Source: Fimbriimonadales bacterium (lineage in GTDB: Bacteria > Armatimonadota > Fimbriimonadia > Fimbriimonadales > GBS-DC). From it: a stretch of 64,000 nt of DNA. Location: NCBI GenBank assembly GCA_026003075.1, contig BPGO01000004.1, positions 62,001 to 126,000 of the forward strand, written 5' to 3'. Every line of letters begins with the position of its first letter. Positions within the stretch are counted from its first letter, which is position 1. The position numbers and the translations under genes are program-made. A model generated the notes under the pieces. It saw only the letters and a program-made list of their open reading frames with translations, was not told where the DNA came from and did not search any database. Positions 51,998-59,287 of this stretch are shown here, in pieces.

Positions 51998-53032
51998 TCA
52001 ACGCTTGCGGCGCCGCAGGCTAATCAGGCTCGCCAAGCCTGTGCCCAGCGCGATTAGGCTCGCAGGCTCTGGCACCACCTCGAACTGAACCTCTTGAAAC
52101 CCACTGGCGAGGTTCGTGGTGCCAGCGTACACATCGTGATAACCGTCCCAGCGGATGGTATACTCCACACGCACGGTCACGATGTCACCAATGTTGTAGG
52201 AAGAGAGATCCAGCACAGTGCTGTTGCCCACCGCACTGATGGCTTTCGTAGCAGCTCCCTCATTCACGGCGAAGGTAGTCAGCCCGCTGCTACCCGACTG
52301 CACCGTGCTGGCGTTAATCTTCAAATCCGCGACCAGATAGGCGTCGTCGCGGAAAGGCGAGTTGATTGCGCCGAAGTACGCGCCGCCAGCAACCTGTCCG
52401 CGGAACACCTGCGCGCCCAGCACACTCCAGCTAACCGTAATCATGGGGTTCGAGAACTTGTCTACCTGTATACCAGGAGCAATCAAGTCGTCATCAGGAA
52501 TACCCGCGATGCTTACCGTAGGCGAGGTGCTCACGCTCAAGCTCGCGGCGTTGTTCGCTTGGGCACGGGTGCGCGTGGTCACATCACCGCCAAACGCCGG
52601 TTTATTGGAGAGTTGCTCCGTGCGGAAAAAGTGCCCAGAGCCAACCCAAGTCGTGAAGGTTACCACGCCCGTAGGGTTGTTTCCCGTCACGCCGCCAGCA
52701 CGGTTGGAAGGCAAGCGCCAGTAGCTCCCAGCGCTAGTACCACCGTCGCCTGAAAAACGCATCACGAGCCGCCCAAACGGATCGCCGCTGCTGAAAGGCG
52801 ATACATCACGGCGCCATGTCCAGCCGTTGCCTGTACCTGAGAACGATGTGTCCGTCAACACCCACTCGGCATTGGTGAACACTCCGCTGGTAGGGCCAGA
52901 ATAGGTACGGCTAAGGCTAAAGTCCACATTGTTCGGACCGCTATTATTGATTACCTCAAACTGCTGTCCGAGCGTAACAGACATCGTAAGCACGCTGCTC
53001 ACAAACAAGCCAAGAAAACGATTCCGTTGCAT
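51998..53032 (-). CDS. Exported PEP-CTERM sorting-signal protein
   Basis: 344 aa. Signal peptide (MQRNRFLGLFVSSVLTMSVT), a Ser/Thr/Gly/Asn-rich beta region, and a C-terminal sorting signal VPEPASLIALGTGLASLISL then RRRKR: PEP motif, membrane helix, and basic tail. Such proteins are processed by exosortase and sent to the cell surface or an exopolysaccharide matrix; the exosortase is not in the window. Start chosen at the ATG with GAGGTGG upstream. Confidence 0.85.
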   Translation of the reverse strand: MQRNRFLGLFVSSVLTMSVTLGQQFEVINNSGPNNVDFSLSRTYSGPTSGVFTNAEWVLTDTSFSGTGNGWTWRRDVSPFSSGDPFGRLVMRFSGDGGTSAGSYWRLPSNRAGGVTGNNPTGVVTFTTWVGSGHFFRTEQLSNKPAFGGDVTTRTRAQANNAASLSVSTSPTVSIAGIPDDDLIAPGIQVDKFSNPMITVSWSVLGAQVFRGQVAGGAYFGAINSPFRDDAYLVADLKINASTVQSGSSGLTTFAVNEGAATKAISAVGNSTVLDLSSYNIGDIVTVRVEYTIRWDGYHDVYAGTTNLASGFQEVQFEVVPEPASLIALGTGLASLISLRRRKR

Positions 53033-53143
53033 AGTTCCACCTCTCATTTCCTATGGGAAAGCGCATTTGCACCTCCATGCTGTAAGACTCGAATTGATGC
53101 GAAAATCGGACAGGCGACGGAAGCATAACTGGGGAACCGACCA

Positions 53144-54970
53144 ATGAGGCTACTTAATCACGAAGACAAGCCACGAACGCCTCCCAATAGCCCGTACACA
53201 GAGGATACCCCCAGCATGAATCGCCACCCCCAAAACGAATACCCCACCCAGCAAGGAGGTGAGAAGCAGACGGTGCAAGAACCAGCGTTTCAGACACCCC
53301 CATGCCTTGCCCAGCCATCTTGGAATCTGCGCCACGCCTGTGGACTGCCTGTGGAGTGCGTGATCGCCGACACTTGCATCGGTGGGATAGCCGAAGCCGC
53401 CGCATGTGAGGCGAAGTTCGAGCGTGAGGGCGTAGGCGTAAGTCTCACGGTCGCCCGCAGTTGGTGCTATGGCTACGAAGTGATGGATATACACCCCACA
53501 CGCCCGAAAGCCATTTGGGGCTTCAACGGCACAGAGCGCCCCGGTGCTGTGTTCTTAGCCGCCGCGATGGCAGCACACGCCAACAAAAAACTACCCGCCT
53601 TTAGTATCTACGGGCGCGATGTGCAAGACGCCGATGACTTCAGCATTCCTCCCGATGTCGCAGAGCGCCTCCTGCAGTTCGTGCGTTGCGGGATCGCCGT
53701 CGCCACGATGCAGGGGAAAACCTACGCTTCGATGGGCAATGTCTCGATGGGCATCGTCGGCTCGCTGGTCGATCAGAACTTCCTACAGCACTATCTGGGC
53801 ATGCGCACGATGACGATTGACATGGTGGAGTTTGTGCGTCGGATGGAGCGCGGGATTTACGACCATGCTGAGTTTGAACGCGCCTATCAGTGGGTGCGCA
53901 CCTATTGTAAAGAAGGCAAGGACTACAACCCACCCGACAAACAGCTCACGCCCGAACAGAAAGAGTGCACTTGGCGCCAAAGCATTCAAATGGCACTCAT
54001 CGCCCGCGACTTGATGGTGGGCAATCCTACGCTTGCGCAAATGGGCTACGAGGAGGAAGCGCAAGGCTTCAACGCAATCGCAGGCGGATTTCAGGGACAA
54101 CGGCAGTGGACAGACCACTTCCCCAATGGCGACTTTATGGAAGCCATTCTCTGCTCCAGTTTCGACTGGAACGGGATTCGCCAGCCGTATATCTTAGCCA
54201 CTGAGAACGATTACTTGAACGGCATCGGCATGCTTTTTGGGCATCTACTTACAGGCGCAGCGCAGATTTTCGCCGATGTGCGTACCTACTGGTCGCCCGA
54301 GGCGGTCAAGCGCGCCACCGGCTGGACACCTACAGGCATCGCGGAAAGCGGCTTTCTCCATCTCATCAACTCTGGCCCCGCCGCACTGGACGGCACAGGC
54401 GAGCAGAGCGCACCCGATGGAACCCCAACGATGAAAGCGTGGTGGGAGGTGCTGCCTGACGAGGCTGAGCGCTGCCTTCGAGCGACCACATGGCACTGCG
54501 GCATGCTGGAATACTTCCGCGGCGGCGGCTGGAGTACGCGCTTCCGCACACGCGGGGGGATGCCCGCCACCATGTTCCGCTTGAACTTAGTGGAAGGACT
54601 GGGTCCGGTAATGCAAATCGCCGAGGGCTACACCATCGATCTGCCCGATGAAGTACACACTGTCTTAGAGGAGCGCACGAATCCCACCTGGCCCACCACT
54701 TGGTTCGTGCCACGCACCCCAGGGCACGGCGCGTTTCGGGATGTGTATACCGTGATGGCGCACTGGGGCGCAAACCACTGCGTGCTGAGCGCCGGGCATA
54801 TCGGCGACGCGCTGATTACCCTGTGCTCTATGCTGCGAATCCCTGTCGCGATGCACAATGTAGCCCCAGAGCGCGTGTTCCGCCCACACCAATGGGGCAT
54901 GTTTGGCACAGACGACCCTGAACAGGCAGACTACCGTGCTTGTGCAACCTACAGGGCTTTATATGCGTAG
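53144..54970 (+). CDS. fucI: L-fucose isomerase with repeat-derived N-terminus (possibly non-functional)
   Basis: 608-codon frame. From residue 62 ([20 protein letters not shown]) to the end it closely follows L-fucose isomerase, with active-site residues E354 and D378 (E337 and D361 in E. coli; offset 17) and the final His in [14 protein letters not shown]. The family's first ~44 residues, including the IGIRPxIDGRR segment, are missing; in their place stand 61 residues translated from the interspersed repeat. The true start is unclear and there is no SD. Converts L-fucose to L-fuculose if intact; the loss of the N-terminal strand and helix makes activity doubtful. Confidence 0.85.
   Translation: MRLLNHEDKPRTPPNSPYTEDTPSMNRHPQNEYPTQQGGEKQTVQEPAFQTPPCLAQPSWNLRHACGLPVECVIADTCIGGIAEAAACEAKFEREGVGVSLTVARSWCYGYEVMDIHPTRPKAIWGFNGTERPGAVFLAAAMAAHANKKLPAFSIYGRDVQDADDFSIPPDVAERLLQFVRCGIAVATMQGKTYASMGNVSMGIVGSLVDQNFLQHYLGMRTMTIDMVEFVRRMERGIYDHAEFERAYQWVRTYCKEGKDYNPPDKQLTPEQKECTWRQSIQMALIARDLMVGNPTLAQMGYEEEAQGFNAIAGGFQGQRQWTDHFPNGDFMEAILCSSFDWNGIRQPYILATENDYLNGIGMLFGHLLTGAAQIFADVRTYWSPEAVKRATGWTPTGIAESGFLHLINSGPAALDGTGEQSAPDGTPTMKAWWEVLPDEAERCLRATTWHCGMLEYFRGGGWSTRFRTRGGMPATMFRLNLVEGLGPVMQIAEGYTIDLPDEVHTVLEERTNPTWPTTWFVPRTPGHGAFRDVYTVMAHWGANHCVLSAGHIGDALITLCSMLRIPVAMHNVAPERVFRPHQWGMFGTDDPEQADYRACATYRALYA
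53194..53326. repeat. Interspersed repeat, copy B, at the 5' end of fucI
   Basis: Shares CCACCCCCAAAACGAATAC, GACGGTGCAAGAACCAGC, GAGGTGAGAA and CCTTGCCCAGCCAT with copy A (33.1-33.3 kb) in the same order. It ends where fucI similarity begins, so this copy forms the junction of the chimeric reading frame. Confidence 0.75.
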
Positions 54971-54978
54971 AGTATAAT
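54971..54978 (+). promoter_or_regulatory. -10 box AGTATAAT, leaderless spacing
   Basis: TATAAT ends 9 nt before the ATG of the heptad-repeat protein, directly after the fucI stop codon. Here the two bases before the hexamer are AG rather than GG. Confidence 0.6.
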
Positions 54979-54987
54979 TGAACAGCG

Positions 54988-56088
54988 ATGCCTTTCACGG
55001 TCGAGGACATTAATGAGTTGATTCGGATCGTAGAAGCGAACCCCGAATTGAAACGCGCTCTCCAGGAAAAGCTGGTGGACGCGGAAGCGATTCAGCGCGC
55101 CTTACGCGACCCTGAAAAGCGCAACGAAATCCGCCGCATCGTGCTGGGCGAGGAATGGGAAGACATACCGACCCTCCTGCGCCAGCTGGCTGAGGGACAG
55201 CAACGCCACGAAGCCATCTTGCAAGAACATACCCAAGTCCTGCAAGAACACACCCGTCAGTTGGCGATGCTGATTGAAACCCAGCAACGCCACGAAGCCA
55301 TCTTGCAAGAACATACCCAAATCCTGCAAGAGCATTCCCGTATTCTGCAGCAGCATACCCAGCAACTGGCGATGCTGATTGAAACTCAGCAACGCCACGA
55401 AGCCATCTTGCAAGAACATACCCAAATCCTGCAAGAACACACCCGTCAGTTGGCGATGCTGATTGAAACCCAGCAACGCCACGAAGCCATCTTGCAAGAA
55501 CATACCCGTCAGTTGGCGATGCTGATTGAAACCCAGCAACGCCACGAAGCCACCCTGGAGCAGCATACCGCCCAATTGAACCGCTTGGAAATGGAGTTCC
55601 AATTGTTGCGCAACGAGTTTCGTGGGCTGGCGGGGCGTTTCGATGGCGCAGAGTATGAACGGCGCACCCTGCAACGCGCGACGGCGATTTTCAATGGCGG
55701 CAGCGGCGGCTCACCCGAAAGCCCTGCCGTACGACGACGGCTCAAACAGTGGCTACGCGCCGCCTTCAATGAAATCCCTTTCAATGGCGACCCTGGCGAT
55801 GTCTATTTATCCGACATTATCTGGTGGAAAAACGGAACCGTCATCGTGGGGGAAATCTCCATCAAAGTTGACCGACTGGATGTGGTGCGAGCGAAGCAGC
55901 GCGCCGAGCTCCTGCGCCGTGCTGGCGTGAACGCAATCCCCGTCGTGATTGGCGATGATTGGGCGATGGACGAAACACGCGAACTGGCGCAAAGCGAGGG
56001 CGTGGAGTGGCTCATCGCCAAACAGTTCTCCGAGAAGATTCTGGAGTTCCGCCGACTGCCTGAGGCGGCGGACGACGACGAAGACTAA
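54988..56088 (+). CDS. DUF3782-like protein: heptad-repeat coiled coil plus PD-(D/E)XK-like domain
   Basis: 366 aa. After a short helical N-terminus comes a coiled coil (residues ~70-205) built of near-identical heptads such as QQRHEAI, LQEHTQI, LQEHTRQ and LAMLIET. The C-terminal third (~215-350) contains a putative nuclease core: DVYLSDIIWWKNGTVIVGEI then SIKVDRLDVV. The acidic pair Asp/Glu is there; the Lys sits two residues later than usual (EISIK), so catalysis is uncertain. Members of this DUF family are common in thermophiles and cyanobacteria. It starts 17 nt after fucI. Confidence 0.8.
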   Translation: MPFTVEDINELIRIVEANPELKRALQEKLVDAEAIQRALRDPEKRNEIRRIVLGEEWEDIPTLLRQLAEGQQRHEAILQEHTQVLQEHTRQLAMLIETQQRHEAILQEHTQILQEHSRILQQHTQQLAMLIETQQRHEAILQEHTQILQEHTRQLAMLIETQQRHEAILQEHTRQLAMLIETQQRHEATLEQHTAQLNRLEMEFQLLRNEFRGLAGRFDGAEYERRTLQRATAIFNGGSGGSPESPAVRRRLKQWLRAAFNEIPFNGDPGDVYLSDIIWWKNGTVIVGEISIKVDRLDVVRAKQRAELLRRAGVNAIPVVIGDDWAMDETRELAQSEGVEWLIAKQFSEKILEFRRLPEAADDDED

Positions 56089-56582
56089 CCTTTGGGAAAC
56101 GCGGGATGCATCCGCATGAGCCAGATTTGCCCTGTATGATAGGCGGCATGCTGTGCCAGGCGGATAAGCCCTTCACGCCCCGTGACTGGGTCGCCTATCG
56201 GACTGCGTACGGGTTTGGCTAACTGCTCCGGCGTGGGCGATTCCAGAATCGGCGACAGGTGCGCGCGCGACAAATTCAAAGCACGCTCTACATCATACAG
56301 GGTACAGACCGATTGCGGCAACGGGAAAGGCTTCTCGTTGAGGAACGAATCGGTCGCGCATGCCAGCACACCCGCTTCAAACTCGTCGGCAGGTTGCCAA
56401 TCAGCTAAGTGGTGCGCCCAATAAAGCTCCACACCCGCGACATGATACAGATACTCGGCAATCGAGTGCGCACCCTCAAAAATTCGCCAGTTCAGTTGTG
56501 CCTCGGTGAGCCCCTCAATTGCTTGGGCAAGCCGCGTGCGTGTAAATTGCCAAACTGCAGCGAGGTCGTGCATCTCAATCAT
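56085..56582 (-). CDS. DinB-family four-helix protein
   Basis: 165 aa. DinB-like helices with His residues that would bind a metal: His in AEYLYHVAGVELYW and in LAQHAAYHTGQIWLMRMHP. Members act as thiol-dependent transferases or are of unknown function. Last gene of a three-gene operon on the minus strand, overlapping the gene above it. The start could also be the next in-frame ATG three codons on. Confidence 0.78.
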   Translation of the reverse strand: MIEMHDLAAVWQFTRTRLAQAIEGLTEAQLNWRIFEGAHSIAEYLYHVAGVELYWAHHLADWQPADEFEAGVLACATDSFLNEKPFPLPQSVCTLYDVERALNLSRAHLSPILESPTPEQLAKPVRSPIGDPVTGREGLIRLAQHAAYHTGQIWLMRMHPAFPKG

Positions 56583-56793
56583 CCAGCATCTCGTAAAAGT
56601 CACGCTCGCGCAGGGCGGCACGGCGTTTCCAGTGGCGATATAAACCGTAGACCACGAATCCCGCGCCCACCAGAATCACTAACGGAAAGAGCGCCAGCAC
56701 CATCCGCAGCCCCAGCGCGAAAATCGCCAGCCCAAACCGCGCCAGAATCGCCAACACAAGGAGGGCTAACCCGACTCGCACCCAACGATTCAT
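56575..56793 (-). CDS. Small membrane protein
   Basis: 72 aa, two hydrophobic helices (LALLVLAILARFGLAIFAL; VLALFPLVILVGAGFVVYGL) and a charged end (RHWKRRAALRERDFYEMLDD). No family recognised. Overlaps the upstream gene by 4 nt (ATGA) and the DinB gene below it, so all three are one operon. Confidence 0.65.
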   Translation of the reverse strand: MNRWVRVGLALLVLAILARFGLAIFALGLRMVLALFPLVILVGAGFVVYGLYRHWKRRAALRERDFYEMLDD

Positions 56794-57038
56794 GCTGTAT
56801 CCTGTGTCTGCGCAGTCGTTGACTTCTGCTCGTTAACGGCGCTCCCCGACGCAATCGGGGTCGGCTTGCCGCTCTTGCGCATCTCGACAAAGAGCCCTAT
56901 CAGAATCAAGGCGATCCCCACGCCTGCCGACCAGGGCAGAAACCACTCAATCGTACGGATAATCTGCCCTCCGATGTACAGCAGCGCCGACGCCGCCACC
57001 ACCAGCACACCCACATAGATAAACTTGTTGCGTGGCAT
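56790..57038 (-). CDS. Small membrane protein, first in operon
   Basis: 82 aa with two helices (FIYVGVLVVAASALLYIGG; SAGVGIALILIGLFVEM) and a Ser/Thr-rich tail. Preceded by a GGTATAAT box whose end is only 6 nt from the ATG, implying a leaderless message. First gene of the operon with the 72-aa and DinB proteins. Function unknown. Confidence 0.68.
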   Translation of the reverse strand: MPRNKFIYVGVLVVAASALLYIGGQIIRTIEWFLPWSAGVGIALILIGLFVEMRKSGKPTPIASGSAVNEQKSTTAQTQDTA

Positions 57039-57044
57039 ATCGCT

Positions 57045-57052
57045 ATTATACC
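57045..57052 (-). promoter_or_regulatory. -10 box GGTATAAT, 6 nt from ATG
   Basis: Minus-strand GGTATAAT ends 6 nt before the ATG of the 82-aa protein. It is one of the shortest gaps of the leaderless group. Confidence 0.7.
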
Positions 57053-57108
57053 CCAGTCATCCCAATTGCCCCATAAAATTGTTGGAGGAAAGACGCACCC
57101 TTTACCAG

Positions 57109-57456
57109 TCAATAGCTCATGTGTCCTGGCGCGGAGCAGCGTACCTGCCCTGTATTTGGGTCGTACTGATAGGCTTGCCCCGACACAGGGCAACTCAGCA
57201 TCGTCGCAGGTATGCCCAGCTCTTGTAGGCTGGCGGGATAGGTCTCCTCGGTCGTGGTGCGCATCTGGATTGCGGTGCGGATTTGGCTCAGGTTGTTGCG
57301 ACACTCCACGCTTTCCGCTGCCTGACGCACCTCGCCAACCCGACTCGCAGGAGGCGATGCACTACTCGCCCCCGAACTGCCCGTCCCATGATAGAGCCAC
57401 ACCATCAACAACACTGCTAAAATCGCGATGGAAACCAAAACGCCGACCAGTCGCAT
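57109..57456 (-). CDS. Small pilin/GspG-like exported protein
   Basis: 115 aa. One N-terminal hydrophobic helix (VGVLVSIAILAVLLMVWLY), then CRNNLSQIRTAIQMRTTTEE, PASLQELGIPATMLSCPVSG and QYDPNTGQVRCSAPGH, as in the C-terminal part of GspG/type IV pilin-like proteins with a disulfide-bonded loop. It lacks the usual prepilin cleavage site, so it may be membrane-anchored. It starts 6 nt after a GGTATCAT box. Confidence 0.72.
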   Translation of the reverse strand: MRLVGVLVSIAILAVLLMVWLYHGTGSSGASSASPPASRVGEVRQAAESVECRNNLSQIRTAIQMRTTTEETYPASLQELGIPATMLSCPVSGQAYQYDPNTGQVRCSAPGHMSY

Positions 57457-57462
57457 GGTTGT

Positions 57463-57470
57463 ATGATACC
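57463..57470 (-). promoter_or_regulatory. -10 box GGTATCAT, 6 nt from ATG
   Basis: Minus-strand GGTATCAT ends 6 nt before the ATG of the pilin-like protein; it selects that start from a longer frame. Confidence 0.6.
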
Positions 57471-57551
57471 CTGTGGGGGAGACGGGAGAGTGAAAACGAA
57501 GCAATCCTCTTGAAGGCGTGATTCGTAACCTTAGAACCAGTCAAGCCCGAT

Positions 57552-57577
57552 GCGGGCAGGCGGTTCCGCCTGCCCGC
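57552..57577 (-). terminator. Hairpin after the ARC-type ATPase
   Basis: Inverted repeat GCGGGCAGGCGG / CCGCCTGCCCGC with essentially no loop unless a few pairs open, directly after the stop codon. It has no T run. Confidence 0.6.
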
Positions 57578-57579
57578 GC

Positions 57580-59262
57580 TTAAATAACCGTGCGGCGTAA
57601 ATCGTCCGCGCCAGAGCCGGGACGGATTGGCTTCACGCTCGCCACATACTCGGGTTCGTAGTCGATGAGCTTCAGCCAGTCTTCCATCACATCGGACTTG
57701 GGGAAGATTTCGTTCTCGCGATACTCCATCTCGATAGCGCGTTTAAGGTCGTCGGGGCGGATACCATGTTCCACATGGGGTTCCTCAATCGCACGGCGGA
57801 TGGCGAACTCTTTCGCACGGTCGACAACCGACTTAATCAGCGCACCACTGACCATATCGCGCCAATAGAGCGTCTCCACGCCGCCGTTGCGCAGGTACAC
57901 CTGCAAGAACTCCGTATCGGGGGCTTTGCGCCACAGATACTGCACGGCTTGTTCAATCAGGCATTCGCGCGCTTCGGCAGGAGTGTCGTACTCGCGTACG
58001 AATTCCGGGTCTAACGGCAGCGTGGGCGTAAGATAAATGCCGAAAATCTCGCGCGTGGCGTCTCGATCGGGACGGCGTACCTTCACCTTGCGGTCGATGC
58101 GTCCCGGTCGCAGAATCGCCGGGTCGATGTAGTCGGGACGGTTCGAGGTGAGCATGACAACCACATTCTCAAGGCTCACCAAACCGTCCATCTCCGCGCA
58201 GAACTGCGGTACAACCGTGTTGGAGATGTTCAGCCACCTGCCAGAACTACGCGTGCGCAGAATGGACTCTGCCTCGTCGATGAAGATAAACACAAGGTAG
58301 CCCTCACGCGCCTTCTCGCGGGCGATGGCGAAAATCTCGCGCACCATCCGCTCCGTCTCGCCCAGCCACATATTCAGAATTTTGGGTCCATTGATGTACA
58401 TGAAATACTCTTTCACGGGTTTGCCAAGCCGCTCCGAGTATTGGCGAGTCAGATTGTAGGCGGTGGCTTTGCCGATGAGCGTCTTACCACAGCCAGGCGG
58501 ACCGTAAAGTAGAATCCCTTTTAACGGCTGCTTTTCGAACTTCTTGAAAACCTCGGGGTGGAGCAGAGGCAGTTCGATCGTCTCACGGATAAGTCGTATC
58601 GCCTCGTCTTGCCCACCAATCTGGTTCCACTCCAGCGGTGGCACCTCTTCGAAGTAGTAATCGCGCACCTCCTGATGCGGGATGTGTTCAATAGCGACTT
58701 TGAAGTTCGGTTCGAGGCGTACCTCGTCGCCGGTCTTAATGGGCGCATCCGCCAAGTCGGTGGAGCGGAACACGATGCGCGAAGTCATGCCCTGTGGGTC
58801 TGCCCCGACACGTAGGCGATTCCCTTCCAGCACTTCCTGCACTTTGACAATCGGTCCTGCAGAGTGATAGCCCAAGTCGCCGATGACGGCAAACGCCTCG
58901 TTCACTTTCACGCGCGTGCCCACTTTGAATGTAGGGTTCTCTAACTTGGGGTCGATGTTGGCATAATATTCGCTATCGCCCAGCGCGATCAACGCAACGC
59001 CTTCGTCGGGCTGGTCTAAAAAGACGCCAATTCGGTTCGCGGGGCTGGTTAGTTTTTGATACGCCTCCTCGTACTCCTGAATTGCCTGCATCGCCTCCTG
59101 CATCTGCCGCTCATCCACCTCCAACTGGTGTTGGAGCAGGCGGAGCATCTGGCGCAGGCGCAGGTCGTCGCGGGGCGCGATACGCATAATCTCTTCGAGA
59201 ATTGCCAGAGCGCGGATTTGCGTCTCGGGCAACTCAAACTCATCTTCATAACGCCGTGCCAT
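57580..59262 (-). CDS. Proteasome-associated AAA+ ATPase (Mpa/ARC type)
   Basis: 560-aa ring ATPase. Coiled coil at the N-terminus (residues ~15-72), then the OB-fold region (~80-200) as in Mpa/ARC, and the AAA+ module with GPPGCGKT (254-261), Walker B FIFIDEAES and the pore segment YFMYINGPKILNMWLGETE. In actinobacteria it unfolds Pup-tagged proteins for the 20S proteasome. The C-terminus ends RRTVI, not the GQYL needed for docking there. No pup, dop, prcA/B or pafA is in the window. SD GAGGAGG precedes the ATG; a GGTACAAT box lies inside the 3' end of the methylase gene. Confidence 0.9.
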   Translation of the reverse strand: MARRYEDEFELPETQIRALAILEEIMRIAPRDDLRLRQMLRLLQHQLEVDERQMQEAMQAIQEYEEAYQKLTSPANRIGVFLDQPDEGVALIALGDSEYYANIDPKLENPTFKVGTRVKVNEAFAVIGDLGYHSAGPIVKVQEVLEGNRLRVGADPQGMTSRIVFRSTDLADAPIKTGDEVRLEPNFKVAIEHIPHQEVRDYYFEEVPPLEWNQIGGQDEAIRLIRETIELPLLHPEVFKKFEKQPLKGILLYGPPGCGKTLIGKATAYNLTRQYSERLGKPVKEYFMYINGPKILNMWLGETERMVREIFAIAREKAREGYLVFIFIDEAESILRTRSSGRWLNISNTVVPQFCAEMDGLVSLENVVVMLTSNRPDYIDPAILRPGRIDRKVKVRRPDRDATREIFGIYLTPTLPLDPEFVREYDTPAEARECLIEQAVQYLWRKAPDTEFLQVYLRNGGVETLYWRDMVSGALIKSVVDRAKEFAIRRAIEEPHVEHGIRPDDLKRAIEMEYRENEIFPKSDVMEDWLKLIDYEPEYVASVKPIRPGSGADDLRRTVI

Positions 59263-59287
59263 TCAGATAGGACCTCCTCACCTTATA

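Noticed and set aside
55198-55600. Direct repeats resembling a CRISPR array
   Set aside because: The repeats are in phase with the coding frame (multiples of 21 nt), vary in length and have no unique spacers; they encode heptads of a coiled coil.
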